A stretch of DNA of 64,000 bases from Clostridia bacterium (GCA_017474125.1 JAFVIF010000045.1:1-64000), one strand, 5' to 3'. Positions 6,692 to 16,594 are shown, counted from the stretch's first letter. Program-made: numbers and translations. Notes: a model not told the origin generated them from the letters alone.

Positions 6692-8686
6692 TTACTTTGC
6701 ATTTACCTTTTTAAGGATTTGTGCGCTTGGCTTTTTGATACGGCTTTCGGCATCATAGCCGTAGTATTCCTGCCACTGTTTAAAGTAGATATCACCGATG
6801 GGGTTTTTAATCATTAAGGGTTCATTTCCCGAAAGGTCCCAATAGGTGTTTTTGGAGGATGTAAAATCTGCGCCCAAGAACTTATAGCCCGCAACGTACA
6901 TAGGTGAGCCGTCGGAAATAAAGGTGTTTTCTTCAATTAAAACCGATGAACGGTCTTCTCTGCGTGAAACGTCGAAAAGAGCGCGGCCTGCAAAGGCAAA
7001 AACGTTGCCGCGAATGGTGTTGTGTTTGCCGTAGTGGTGCTGATAGCAGCATTCCTTACAGCGGAAAACCACGTTGTTTTCAACCGTTATATAGCTTGAG
7101 CCCTCGTCGGTATAAATACCCATACCGCCGTAGTTAGAGCTTATTACGTCGTGAACGACGTTGCCCGAAACAACGGTGCCGTGCTGAGCGCCTAAGAGGT
7201 AAATGCCGCCCATATCGGAAAGTCTGCCTTTACCGATATGATGAATATGGTTGTTACGGATAACGTTTCCGTAGGTGGTTGACTTTGCATAGCCCCAAAC
7301 CCAGCCTACCGAAACACCCGAATATTCAAGGTCAGAAATTTCGTTTTCGCTTATTTCGTTGTGAGCGGAATGACAAACCAGTATTCCGCAGCTTGCCGCC
7401 CAACGCTTACCGCAATCTTTAATGGTATTACCGCGTATGATATTAAAGGAGGTGGGGCGGATATCTTCTTCCTCGGTAGCCGCAGTACCCCAAACCTTAA
7501 CACCGCCGCCGCCACAGTTAGTTATAGAGTTGTTTTCAATGCGGATATTCTGACAGCCTTTGTTTACTTCAACGGCGTGTACGCCCGTACAGGAAATGTT
7601 ACAGTTTTCAATAGAGCAAACCTCGGCGTTTTCGAACCTTATGGCGCCGTGAGCCGCATAGCAGGACTGGGCGTCGGATGCGTATTCCGTAACGGGAGCA
7701 CCCGGCTTGGTGGCAAGACTTGATTTACTGCTGTAGTCGCCCTTGGTGGCTATAAAATCAAGGTTTCTGAAGCGAATACCCATAGCCTTATTTTCATTTG
7801 TGCCGTGAATTTCGGCAAAGTGCTTTAAGGTGGGCGCTATAATTTCTAAATCTTCTATTGCTTCACCCTCATTCGGGACGTAGTAAAGCATACCGTTTTT
7901 AACGTCCAAGAACCATTCCTCAGGCTGAGAGAAGGTTTCGGCAACGTTTTCAAGGTAATAATGAAGGTCGGCTGAGGAATTTTTTTCGTAATCCACCGTA
8001 ATTGTAAAACGGGAAGGATATTTAAGAACCAGCTTTCCCGTTTCTCTGTCGTAGGATTCTACGGGGGAGTGTTCGTCTATCCAGAAATGGTTAAAGGAAA
8101 CGATAGCGTCCTCAACACCCGATATGTTTTCAAGGTCTTCCTTAAAGGCTATAAACCATTTTGAACCGTTGGAAAGAGGCCAACTTGGGTTTTCGGTGGT
8201 TACGGCTTTTAAGGTGCCCTCTTTGGGATAACGAGAAAGCTTAGCGGGTTTTCCGTTAACGTAAAGGTCGGTAAAGTGCCATTTTCCGCTTTTAACCTCG
8301 GGAATAAAAAGGGAGATACAAGGGGTGCCGTTAAAAACGTCTTCCTTAAAGCCCTTTAGCTTTTTACCGCCGATGAGTCTTGCTCGGCTGCCCGGATTTG
8401 ATTCAAAGGTAATATCGGCAACGCTGAAGAAATCGTTATAGAAAGAATTAACGGTTTTAGCGCCTACCTTTATGCTTTGGTCAAGCTGACAGTCCCCCAT
8501 AAAGCGAACGGTTATGGGACGGGCAACGTCGCCTACGCGTAACGAGTTTATTACGTTGTTAAGCTGACCGATGGTTTTAATAGGGCCGTCACCCTTTCCG
8601 TCAGGAATAGGGGAGAAGCCGCCGAAACAGTCGTTTCCTATTTCGTTAGATACATAAATGGTTGATGAATTCGTGCTGTTTAACAT
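6692..8686 (-). CDS. Right-handed parallel beta-helix protein, probable polysaccharide-active enzyme
   Basis: A 664-residue protein. The N-terminal 100 or so residues resemble the first strands of pectin-lyase-like folds (YVSNEIGNDCFGG, then a GDGPIKTI start). From about residue 340 there are repeated short turns typical of beta-helix coils (ENCNISCTG, IENNSITNCGGGG, IRGNTIKDCG, ISENEISD, IRNNHIHHIG, VSGNVVHD, IRGNVFAF). This fold is used by polysaccharide lyases, polygalacturonases and epimerases. No secretion signal is present. An upstream GTG would add three residues, but AGAAGGTG fits the chosen ATG better. It lies 12 bases after the transporter gene and divergent from an AraC regulator, as in a small glycan-use locus. 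The substrate is unknown. Confidence 0.8.
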   Translation of the reverse strand: MLNSTNSSTIYVSNEIGNDCFGGFSPIPDGKGDGPIKTIGQLNNVINSLRVGDVARPITVRFMGDCQLDQSIKVGAKTVNSFYNDFFSVADITFESNPGSRARLIGGKKLKGFKEDVFNGTPCISLFIPEVKSGKWHFTDLYVNGKPAKLSRYPKEGTLKAVTTENPSWPLSNGSKWFIAFKEDLENISGVEDAIVSFNHFWIDEHSPVESYDRETGKLVLKYPSRFTITVDYEKNSSADLHYYLENVAETFSQPEEWFLDVKNGMLYYVPNEGEAIEDLEIIAPTLKHFAEIHGTNENKAMGIRFRNLDFIATKGDYSSKSSLATKPGAPVTEYASDAQSCYAAHGAIRFENAEVCSIENCNISCTGVHAVEVNKGCQNIRIENNSITNCGGGGVKVWGTAATEEEDIRPTSFNIIRGNTIKDCGKRWAASCGILVCHSAHNEISENEISDLEYSGVSVGWVWGYAKSTTYGNVIRNNHIHHIGKGRLSDMGGIYLLGAQHGTVVSGNVVHDVISSNYGGMGIYTDEGSSYITVENNVVFRCKECCYQHHYGKHNTIRGNVFAFAGRALFDVSRREDRSSVLIEENTFISDGSPMYVAGYKFLGADFTSSKNTYWDLSGNEPLMIKNPIGDIYFKQWQEYYGYDAESRIKKPSAQILKKVNAK

Positions 8687-8698
8687 AATTATCACCTT

Positions 8699-9586
8699 CT
8701 AAAAAAATAATACCACAAGTATAGACAAAAGAGCAAGCATCATTGCAATTATTTTTGGTTTTTCTTTGGCTATAAATATTGCTACCGTTTCACCTGCCAA
8801 AAGATTAAGAGCGTTGCCTAACGGTGCGTACAAAAGAAGAGCATCTTTTTTTAGTATTGCAACTGTAAGCAGAGATCCTATATTTGATGCAAACACGTTT
8901 AAAAATATTGTAAGATATTCATTAACAGGAAGTACCTTAAATCTTTTTAAACTGTTTTTAAGGGAGCCTTTATTCAGGACAGCAACCAATATAAACGCCA
9001 TTAAAATCATAAAAACGTTAGTCATAAAAAAGAAAGAATTTTCATCGGTTACTTCTTTATCTATTGCAAAGGATTTTGTAATAACGCTGCAGGCGGCTGA
9101 AAGCACCGATATTAAAATACAAATAATCAGTCCCGTGAACGTTACGGTCTTTACGGTTGTTTTATTTTTAAGAGCGGGAAGAAAAATAGCCAAAAAGGTC
9201 AAGAAAATTAAGGCTATTTGCAGAAACGAAACCAAGGTGAATTTTTCTTTATAAAGTAAAACCCCCATACTTATGCTTAATGCAAGAGAAAGCCCTTGTC
9301 TAATAAATATGCTTTCTGCAACCCCCATATATTTAAAAACTGCAATACAAAGGGTGTTATTTATAAAAATTACAATGGCAAAAATAAGAGCATAAATGCA
9401 AGTTCTTATATTAAGCTGTATTTTAAAGCCTGAAGTGACGTAAAAAACGGCGGTGGCCATAATGCCGGTAATTAAGTTGAAAATAGCTAAATCATTTAGT
9501 GTTTGTGTGTTTTTTGCATATTTTCTACCGGAAAAGATGGTTAAAAAACTGCAGATGAATACACCTAAATAAAGTAATGCTGTCAT
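8699..9586 (-). CDS. EamA/DMT-superfamily transporter
   Basis: A 295-residue integral membrane protein with about ten hydrophobic segments in two similar halves, the usual plan of EamA drug/metabolite transporters. The conserved end of the first half (helix, then VLLYKEKFTLVSFLQIALI) has the family Glu-Lys placement. It would exchange or export small metabolites across the cytoplasmic membrane. It is the first gene of a minus-strand pair with the beta-helix protein and is divergent from the AraC gene. It could move the product or substrate of the beta-helix enzyme. A GGAGG-type site precedes the ATG. Confidence 0.75.
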   Translation of the reverse strand: MTALLYLGVFICSFLTIFSGRKYAKNTQTLNDLAIFNLITGIMATAVFYVTSGFKIQLNIRTCIYALIFAIVIFINNTLCIAVFKYMGVAESIFIRQGLSLALSISMGVLLYKEKFTLVSFLQIALIFLTFLAIFLPALKNKTTVKTVTFTGLIICILISVLSAACSVITKSFAIDKEVTDENSFFFMTNVFMILMAFILVAVLNKGSLKNSLKRFKVLPVNEYLTIFLNVFASNIGSLLTVAILKKDALLLYAPLGNALNLLAGETVAIFIAKEKPKIIAMMLALLSILVVLFF

Positions 9587-9623
9587 ATCGGACGCCTCCT
9601 AACCTGATTTTATGAAAATACTA

Positions 9624-9651
9624 TTGACAAATCAAGTCAAAAGGTTATATT
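9624..9651 (+). promoter_or_regulatory. Promoter of the AraC gene with a palindrome over the -35 box
   Basis: TTGACA 9624-9629 and TATATT 9646-9651 with a 16-base spacer. The inverted repeat TTGAC-N7-GTCAA (9624-9640) covers the -35 box and part of the spacer, which would suit an operator used by the divergent regulator. This is an inference from position. Confidence 0.55.
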
Positions 9652-9682
9652 ATATAGTCAAAATTTAACCTTGGAGAAGCTT

Positions 9683-10468
9683 ATGTATCTTTTTAGTATG
9701 GAACAGAACTCTTTGAATGATACCTTTTTTAACAGCGCGATTCATTCCGACGTTCAGTGTCCTATGCATTTGCATTACAGTATGGAAATCGTTTACGTTA
9801 AAAGTGGCGTTCTTATTATGAACGTAAATGGTGTTGATAGAGTTATTCGTTCGGGACAGGCCACCTTTATTTCTGTTTTTGAACCTCATTCTTTTTTTAC
9901 CCCTAAAAGCTCGGTTTGTATTGTAACAGAATTTTCTCCACAGCTTGTGAGCGAATTTTATTCTGCGGTTAAAGCTAAAAAACTTGTTACCGAGGTATTT
10001 GAAATCAATGGAGATTTTTTAAGGCTTTTAGAAAATTTAAGTGATAAAAGCGTGTTAAATATCCTGTCGGTTAAGGCGGCGCTTTATCCATTGTGCTTTA
10101 GCCTGCTTAATAACTGTGAGTTTACAAACGACGGAAAGGAAATCGACAGTATTTTTATCGAAGCGGTAAAATATATTTACGACCATTATGGTGATGAAAA
10201 AATTGATTTATCCTGCGTGGCGAAGGCAATAGGTGTGCATCCCGTTTATTTAAGCAGAGTATTCAGCGGCAATTCGGGTATGGGCTTTTCAAAATATTTA
10301 GCGCTTATTCGCACCTATAAGGCGGCGCAAATGCTTATAAAGGAAAGAAAAAAGAATATAAGCGAAATAGCTTTTTCCTGCGGCTTCGGCAGTATAAGAA
10401 GCTTTAACCGACAGTTTATAAATATATTGGGGCTTTCTCCCTCGGAGTATAGGCAAAAAAACTTTTAA
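9683..10468 (+). CDS. AraC-family transcriptional regulator
   Basis: A 261-residue regulator. The N-terminal half (about 1-110) looks like a cupin ligand-binding domain (CPMHLHYSMEIVYVKSG, then FEPHSFFTPK). The C-terminal 100 residues hold the two helix-turn-helix motifs of AraC proteins, with LSCVAKAIGVHPVYLSRVF and ISEIAFSCGFGSIRSFNRQF, then the closing Gly-Leu-Ser-Pro-Ser-Glu-Tyr-Arg. The ATG at 9683 is preferred over an upstream TTG because GGAG lies 6 bases before it. It is divergent from the transporter and beta-helix genes and is the likely activator of both in response to a sugar. Confidence 0.88.
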   Translation: MYLFSMEQNSLNDTFFNSAIHSDVQCPMHLHYSMEIVYVKSGVLIMNVNGVDRVIRSGQATFISVFEPHSFFTPKSSVCIVTEFSPQLVSEFYSAVKAKKLVTEVFEINGDFLRLLENLSDKSVLNILSVKAALYPLCFSLLNNCEFTNDGKEIDSIFIEAVKYIYDHYGDEKIDLSCVAKAIGVHPVYLSRVFSGNSGMGFSKYLALIRTYKAAQMLIKERKKNISEIAFSCGFGSIRSFNRQFINILGLSPSEYRQKNF

Positions 10469-10486
10469 ATGTAAATAACTCTATTA

Positions 10487-10520
10487 AAACTCGGTAACCG
10501 AAGTGTTGCCGAGTTTTTTT
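10487..10520 (+). terminator. Terminator after the AraC gene
   Basis: Stem ACTCGGTAAC/GTTGCCGAGT with one G-T pair, loop CGAAGT, and seven Ts. Confidence 0.75.
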
Positions 10521-10697
10521 GCGAAAAAAAGAAAATTTTTTCTGTTTCATACTTGAAATACCCAATAAGTACCTTTTATGGTACACAGGGTTTGATAAGA
10601 TTATTTCAAAGCCTTTAAAATTGGCTTAAAAATTTTTTGCCGTTTTTTATGAAAGGAGCATATTGCGGCGCGTTAAAAAATATTACGGAGGAAAAAG

Positions 10698-13600
10698 ATG
10701 AGCAGAAAAAACAGTGGCGGAAAAACGACCTTTGGAACAGCATTTTCATTACTTGAACGATTACTGGAAGACCTTAAAAAAAGCGGCGGCAAAATAACCG
10801 CTACCGATATAGGCAAGGTTATAGGTGAGCTTAATAACGTAAAAAGCAAAACCGAAAGAAGTGAAGCAATAGAGAGGCAAAAGCTGGAACAAGAGGAAGC
10901 AGAGCGTATAAAAGCAGAATCCGAAAAGGAAAGACAGGCGCATATAGAAGAGGTTACCTCTATGGAATTGCCTCTCGATTGGGAAAACGCCTTTATCGGT
11001 GATGAGCGCACTGCAGGAGTTCACGCAGACAGCATTTCCGACGGCCTTATTTTGTCGCTTTCCAACCTTGCAAAAGTAGATATTGAATACATTTCCTCCA
11101 TTACGGGTGAGGATTATAAAACCGTAATATGTGCCCTTAAGGGCTCTATTTATCAAAACCCCGAAACATGGGAGGAATGCTTTTATAAGGGCTGGGAAAC
11201 GGCAGAGGAATATTTGTCGGGCAACCTTATGCGCAAGTGGAATGCGGCTCAGGAGGCAAATAAGGAATATAACGGTTATTTCGAGGATAATCTTAAGGCT
11301 CTGTCTTCAGCGCTTCCCGATATGGTTGACTGTAAGGATATTTATATCACCTTAGGCTCGCCTTGGGTACCCGTAGATATAATAGATCAATTTATAGCTT
11401 ATATTCTTAATCTTTCCCCCTCAAGGTATATAGGCACTAAGCACGATGAAATTACCGGTACCTGGGAAATACCCAATAAAAGCAGTGTTTCCTATAAATA
11501 TAACGTAGCTTCTACCAATACCTACGGTACAGCGCGCCTTGAAGCACTTTATATTCTTGAAAAAACGCTTAATATGAAAACCGTTGCAGTTACCGACGAG
11601 GTTTCCTGCCTTACTAACGCTTCGGGCAAAAAGCGTGTTATTAATGAAGCCGAAACGGTAATGGCGCTTGAAAAACAGCAGAAGCTTATTAAAACCTTTC
11701 AGCAGTGGGTTTGGCAGGATAAGGGAAGACGGGAGCGCCTTGAATCGATTTTTGAAAGCAATTTTTCCTGTGTGAGAAAAAGAAGCTTTGACGGCTCCTT
11801 CCTTAAATTTCCTTCAATGTCGCCCACGGTCAGCCTTTTCCCTTATCAAAAGGATGCCGTTGCGCGAATTATTCTAACCCCAAATACCCTGCTCGCCCAC
11901 GACGTTGGAAGCGGAAAAACCTACGTTATGATTGCTGCCGGTATGGAGCTTAAGCGTATGGGATTGTCTTTAAAAAACCTTTACGTTGTGCCTAATAATA
12001 TAGTAGGGCAATGGAAGGGAATTTTTAAGGAAATGTATCCGAATGCTAACCTATTATGCGTAGAGCCTAAAAGCTTTACCAAGGAAAAAAGGGAGAAGGT
12101 GCTTGAAAAAATCCGTGACGGGGATTACGACGGTATTATTATGGCTTATAGCTGTTATGAGCAAATTCCTCTTTCCAAGGAATTTTATATGCAGGAGCTT
12201 AAAGAGCTGAAGGAGCAAATTACCGACCTTACCAAAAACAGTAAAAAGGCCACCGCAAAGCTTAATAAAAAGCGTCAGGAAATTTCAACTAAAATGGCAG
12301 AGCTTGCCGTAACCATTAGTGCGGGCGGCATATACTTTGACGAGCTTGGCATTACAAGAATGTTTGTTGACGAGGCTCATAATTATAAAAACGTGCCCAT
12401 TGAAACCAAGGTTGACAGGGTGCTGGGTATCAGCTCGTCAGGCTCGAAAAAGTGTAAGGATATGATGAATAAGGTTCGCCTTATTCAAAAGAACAACAAC
12501 GGCGGCGGTGTTGTTATGGCTACGGGCACCCCCATTACCAACTCTATTACCGATGCTTACGTTATGCAAAAATACCTGCAAGGCGGCGAGCTTGCTTTAC
12601 TTGATTTGCAAAGCTTTGACAGCTGGATAGGTATGTTTGCCGAAAGGGTTACCGAGTTTGAAATAGACGTTGATACCAGTAATTACCGACTTGCCACCCG
12701 TTTTGCACGCTTCCATAATTTACCCGAGCTCACCGCTCTTTTTTCATCTATAGCTGATTTCCATCGTGTGGATAGCGAATCTGGTGTCCCCGACTTCGAC
12801 GGTTATCACGATGCGTTAATCGGAAAAACACGTTCCTTTGCAGAGTACCTTGAAAATATATCCCACCGAGCCGAAACGGTAAGGAAGGGCGGAATAAGCC
12901 GTACCGATGATAATATGCTGAAAATTACCACCGACGGCAGAAAGGCGGCTCTTGATATGCGCCTTGTGGAGCCGAACGAGCCGTTTACCTATCAGTCGAA
13001 GGTGGCTCGCTGTGCCGAAAACGTTTTTGATATTTATATAAGAACGCATACTCAAAGCAGCGCACAGCTTATTTTCTGCGACAGCTCCACGCCCAAGGCG
13101 GGCTTTAACGTATACGATGAATTAAAAAGGCTTTTAGTTTCTATGGGTATTCCCGAAGAAAAAATAGCCTATATTCACGATGCCGAAACCGACAGGCGAC
13201 GTGAAAAGCTTTTCCGTATGGTAAGAAACGGTGAGATACGTATTCTTATCGGCTCCACCTTTAAGCTTGGCTTGGGTGTTAACGTTCAAGAGAGGCTTAT
13301 TGCCGTTCATCACCTTGACGTGCCGTGGCGACCTGCCGATATGACACAGCGCGAAGGAAGAATACTGCGTCAGGGTAATACAAATCAAAGGGTGTTTATT
13401 TACCGATATATTACCGAGGGCAGCTTTGATGCCTATTCCTGGCAGCTTCTTGAAACCAAGCAACGCTTTATTGAAGGCCTGCTTTCCGGCTCTATTACAG
13501 AGCGAAGCGGAAGTGATATTGAAAGCACGGTGCTTGATTACGCCGAGGTAAAGGCACTTGCGGTAGGAAATCCCCTGATTAAGGAAAGGGTGGAAACCGC

Positions 13601-14168
13601 CAATGAGCTTACCCGTTATCTGTCTCTGCAACGCAAGGCAATAGATACTAACCTTCGCCTTAAAAAGGAACTTGACGGTATGCCGAAACGCATAGAGCGT
13701 CAGGGCGATTTAATTGTAAAATGTAAGGACGATATCGCATTTTATAAAGAAAATCGCAGGGACTATGATAAGGAGGAGAGAAAAGCGCTTAGAACCACTC
13801 TTTACAACGGAGTGAGGGAAAACCTGCTTATGCAAAATGAGACACCCTTTATGGAGTATCAGGGCTTTACCGTAGTTTTGCCTATGAATATGACCGCCGA
13901 AAAGCCTTTTATATGGTTACAGAAAAACGGCAGATATTATCTTGAGCTGGGTGATACCGAAAAGGGCGGCCTTATTCGTGTGGATAACTTCCTCGATGGC
14001 CTTGATAAGCATCTTGAAAAGCTGAGTGTTGGCTATGACGAGCTTTGCAAAAGGCAGGAGGATATAAAAACCGAGCTTACCAAAACCGAAACCTATGAAG
14101 ATAAAATAAAGGAAACTCAGAAAAAGTTAAGCGAAATTGATAAAAAATTGGGAGTAGATAAATTATGA
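10698..14168 (+). CDS. Large SNF2/DEAH-type superfamily 2 helicase (methylase-less relative of ICE helicases)
   Basis: A 1156-residue protein. Residues 1-110 are charged and coiled-coil-like; 110-370 form an extension I do not recognise. The helicase core starts near 385: motif I Asp-Val-Gly-Ser-Gly-Lys-Thr (about 402-408), motif II Asp558-Glu-Ala-His561, motif III Ala-Thr-Gly-Thr-Pro-Ile-Thr, and motif VI Gln-Arg-Glu-Gly-Arg-Ile-Leu-Arg-Gln-Gly (about 885-895). A C-terminal coiled coil follows. The core resembles the helicase half of the large methylase-helicase proteins found on conjugative elements, but the methylase motif is absent. The stop codon overlaps the next start by four bases (ATGA). 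It would use ATP to move along or remodel nucleic acid; its exact target is unknown. Confidence 0.8.
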   Translation: MSRKNSGGKTTFGTAFSLLERLLEDLKKSGGKITATDIGKVIGELNNVKSKTERSEAIERQKLEQEEAERIKAESEKERQAHIEEVTSMELPLDWENAFIGDERTAGVHADSISDGLILSLSNLAKVDIEYISSITGEDYKTVICALKGSIYQNPETWEECFYKGWETAEEYLSGNLMRKWNAAQEANKEYNGYFEDNLKALSSALPDMVDCKDIYITLGSPWVPVDIIDQFIAYILNLSPSRYIGTKHDEITGTWEIPNKSSVSYKYNVASTNTYGTARLEALYILEKTLNMKTVAVTDEVSCLTNASGKKRVINEAETVMALEKQQKLIKTFQQWVWQDKGRRERLESIFESNFSCVRKRSFDGSFLKFPSMSPTVSLFPYQKDAVARIILTPNTLLAHDVGSGKTYVMIAAGMELKRMGLSLKNLYVVPNNIVGQWKGIFKEMYPNANLLCVEPKSFTKEKREKVLEKIRDGDYDGIIMAYSCYEQIPLSKEFYMQELKELKEQITDLTKNSKKATAKLNKKRQEISTKMAELAVTISAGGIYFDELGITRMFVDEAHNYKNVPIETKVDRVLGISSSGSKKCKDMMNKVRLIQKNNNGGGVVMATGTPITNSITDAYVMQKYLQGGELALLDLQSFDSWIGMFAERVTEFEIDVDTSNYRLATRFARFHNLPELTALFSSIADFHRVDSESGVPDFDGYHDALIGKTRSFAEYLENISHRAETVRKGGISRTDDNMLKITTDGRKAALDMRLVEPNEPFTYQSKVARCAENVFDIYIRTHTQSSAQLIFCDSSTPKAGFNVYDELKRLLVSMGIPEEKIAYIHDAETDRRREKLFRMVRNGEIRILIGSTFKLGLGVNVQERLIAVHHLDVPWRPADMTQREGRILRQGNTNQRVFIYRYITEGSFDAYSWQLLETKQRFIEGLLSGSITERSGSDIESTVLDYAEVKALAVGNPLIKERVETANELTRYLSLQRKAIDTNLRLKKELDGMPKRIERQGDLIVKCKDDIAFYKENRRDYDKEERKALRTTLYNGVRENLLMQNETPFMEYQGFTVVLPMNMTAEKPFIWLQKNGRYYLELGDTEKGGLIRVDNFLDGLDKHLEKLSVGYDELCKRQEDIKTELTKTETYEDKIKETQKKLSEIDKKLGVDKL

Positions 14169-15280
14169 GTGAAATAAAGCTTACCAATATACCTTCTATG
14201 AACGTGGGAAAGGTTATAAAGAACCTATCTCACAGCTATTGCAGTATTATTAATAAAGGACTTTCAATGAAGTGCCTGCCGTCGGTTATGCTTTGGGGAC
14301 CGCCGGGTGTAGGTAAATCTCAGGCAATAAGACAGCTTGCACGGGAAATTAAAGAAGAAACAGGTAAAAAAACCGTTGTAACCGATGTTCGCCTTTTGCT
14401 TTTTAATCCAATAGATTTAAGGGGTATTCCCACGGCAAATGCCGATAAAACCCTTGCCATATGGCTGAAGCCTCAAATTTTCCAAATGGATGACAGTGAC
14501 GATGTGGTAAATATACTGTTCCTTGACGAAATATCGGCGGCGCCGCAGTCGGTTCAGGCGGCGGCATATCAAATTACCCTTGACAGAATAGTGGGTGAGC
14601 ATAAATTACCCGAAAACTGCATTGTAATTGCCGCAGGTAACAGAGTAACCGATAAATCGGTTGCCTTTAAAATGCCTAAGGCACTCGCGAACCGTCTTTT
14701 ACATATTGACGTAGAGGTAAGCTTTACCTCGTGGAAGGAATGGGCAATAAGAAACGGCATTAACGAAAAGGTGCTCGGCTTTTTATCCTTCAGACAAAAC
14801 TTCCTTTGCGGCTTCGAGGCAGGCAGTGATGACTTGGCCTTTACCACGCCCCGCTCTTGGGAAATGGTAAGCAACCTTTTAAATTACGTTGATAATGACG
14901 TTGATAATATGTATCCGCTTATATCGGGCTTGATAGGCTCGGGTGCAGCGGTAGAATTTCGTACCTGGGCAAAGGTTTGCTCAAATTTACCCGATATTGA
15001 AGATATATTTGAAGGCAAAAGACCGCCCGTGCCGAAGGGCACCGATGCGCTGTACGCTCTTACCTCGGCTATGACGGTTTATGCGAGGGAGCATAAGGAG
15101 GAGCTTGAAAAAATAGCAAATTCTATTTCCTATGCCGACGGTATGCCGCCCGATTTTTCCGCCCTGCTTTTAAGGGATTATATGTACGTTGACAAAAACT
15201 ATAAGGAAAAGCTGTTGAGAATCCCTGCTTTTTCAAGATGGTTGCAAACGAAAGGAAAGCTGCTTAATGGCTCTGTCTGA
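14165..15280 (+). CDS. MoxR-family AAA+ ATPase
   Basis: A 371-residue AAA+ protein. It has Walker A Gly-Pro-Pro-Gly-Val-Gly-Lys-Ser (45-52), Walker B Ile-Leu-Phe-Leu-Asp121-Glu122, sensor 1 Asn159 in AAGNR, and the Arg-Gly-Ile-Pro segment typical of MoxR ATPases. MoxR ATPases usually act as chaperone-like partners of VWA proteins, remodelling or maturing a target complex. Here the start overlaps the helicase stop by four bases, and the end overlaps the VWA gene by 14 bases, so all three products are made in a coupled way. Confidence 0.88.
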   Translation: MSEIKLTNIPSMNVGKVIKNLSHSYCSIINKGLSMKCLPSVMLWGPPGVGKSQAIRQLAREIKEETGKKTVVTDVRLLLFNPIDLRGIPTANADKTLAIWLKPQIFQMDDSDDVVNILFLDEISAAPQSVQAAAYQITLDRIVGEHKLPENCIVIAAGNRVTDKSVAFKMPKALANRLLHIDVEVSFTSWKEWAIRNGINEKVLGFLSFRQNFLCGFEAGSDDLAFTTPRSWEMVSNLLNYVDNDVDNMYPLISGLIGSGAAVEFRTWAKVCSNLPDIEDIFEGKRPPVPKGTDALYALTSAMTVYAREHKEELEKIANSISYADGMPPDFSALLLRDYMYVDKNYKEKLLRIPAFSRWLQTKGKLLNGSV

Positions 15281-16571
15281 TGAAAAATTGAAAAAATACA
15301 TACAGCGGCTGCTGCTGTCACGTATGCGATTGCTTTGTAATCACGGCTTTTACGGGCTTTTGCTTATGAATATGCGTTTTGCCGTCGATAAGGAATTAGA
15401 CACCGCGGCAACCGACGGGCGTTTCATATATTTCGGTCCCGATTTTCTTGAGTCCCTTTCCGACGGCGAGCTTGATTTCGTAATGATGCACGAGGTGCTT
15501 CACGTGGTGCTTCAGCATTGTATGCGAACGGGGGAGCGTGATGCAAGCGCCTTTAATATTGCCTGCGATATTGTGGTTAATTCCAATATTTTAATGGAAA
15601 ACGGTATGAATTTAAGCAGTATTACTCTTAATAAATACGGTGAAGCAATGCACCTTGCACCCGACGGCAAGGAGGGGTATTTATATACCGCCGAGCAGGT
15701 TTACGAAATGCTTCCTGCCTCAATGAAAGCAAATTGCGGTAATCAAGGCTTTGGAGCGGCCGAGGACAACGGCGAACAGGGTAATGGCGGCAACGGTGAT
15801 GGTATGGAGGGGAAAGGCAAAAAGGGCGTTAAAGGCAACGTCAAGGGAATCGGTAAATCGAATTGGGATGACCACAGCCGATGGGGAAGCATTGAAGAGG
15901 ACGACGGTATCAGAGATTTTTGGGTTAAACGCTTTGAGGATGCCGTAAAGGCTGTTGAAATACGCGACCCTTCAAACACCCGCGGCTTAATGCCGATGTT
16001 TGCCAAAAGAATTATGGACGAGCTTTTAAAGCCCCAGACCGATTGGCGTACCGTTTTAAACAGCTTTGTACAGGAGGAAATAACCGATTACTCATTTTCT
16101 CCTCCCGACAGGCGTTTTGAGGAAAGCCCCTTCTTTTTGCCCGATTTTAACGAAAAGGAAAACGTGGTTAAAGATATTCTTTTTATGATAGACACCTCCG
16201 GCTCTATGTCGGATAAAATGATAACGGCGGCATATTCCGAAATTAAAGGTGCCATCGACCAGTTCGACGGAAAGCTAAAGGGGTGGCTCGGCTTTTTTGA
16301 TGCGGCGATTATTGAGCCGAAGCCCTTTGAAAACGAGGATGAATTCAGAATTATAAGGCCTGCAGGCGGCGGAGGCACCAGCTTTCACATAATCTTTCAC
16401 TACGTCAAGGAGAAAATGTTCGAAAATCCGCCTGCAAGTATAGTTGTTCTTACCGACGGCTATGCGCCCTTTCCCGCAGAAAAGCAGGCTATGGGAATTC
16501 CCGTTTTGTGGCTCCTTAATAACGATAAGGTAGACCCGCCTTGGGGTAAGGTGGCAAGAATTAAGGTGTAA
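15267..16571 (+). CDS. HExxH metallopeptidase-like plus VWA domain protein (DUF2201 type)
   Basis: A 434-residue two-domain protein. The first part (about 1-155) carries a zinc-peptidase-like motif His75-Glu-Val-Leu-His79 and a following Asn-Ile-Ala-Cys-Asp101, as in the DUF2201 putative metallopeptidase domain. A low-complexity Gly/Lys/Asn linker spans about 160-200. The C-terminal part is a von Willebrand factor A-like domain with the metal-ion-dependent adhesion motif Asp309-Thr-Ser-Gly-Ser313 and a later Thr-Asp-Gly. This pairing with an upstream MoxR ATPase is common in bacteria, where the VWA protein links the ATPase to its client. Whether the HExxH site is active cannot be judged. Confidence 0.85.
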   Translation: MALSDEKLKKYIQRLLLSRMRLLCNHGFYGLLLMNMRFAVDKELDTAATDGRFIYFGPDFLESLSDGELDFVMMHEVLHVVLQHCMRTGERDASAFNIACDIVVNSNILMENGMNLSSITLNKYGEAMHLAPDGKEGYLYTAEQVYEMLPASMKANCGNQGFGAAEDNGEQGNGGNGDGMEGKGKKGVKGNVKGIGKSNWDDHSRWGSIEEDDGIRDFWVKRFEDAVKAVEIRDPSNTRGLMPMFAKRIMDELLKPQTDWRTVLNSFVQEEITDYSFSPPDRRFEESPFFLPDFNEKENVVKDILFMIDTSGSMSDKMITAAYSEIKGAIDQFDGKLKGWLGFFDAAIIEPKPFENEDEFRIIRPAGGGGTSFHIIFHYVKEKMFENPPASIVVLTDGYAPFPAEKQAMGIPVLWLLNNDKVDPPWGKVARIKV

Positions 16572-16594
16572 TTTAGGCTTTGCAGGTTAAATTA

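Noticed and set aside
10698..16571. Integrative element carrying the helicase
   Set aside because: No integrase, relaxase, tRNA end or flanking direct repeat is visible around the three genes, so an element cannot be supported from this window.
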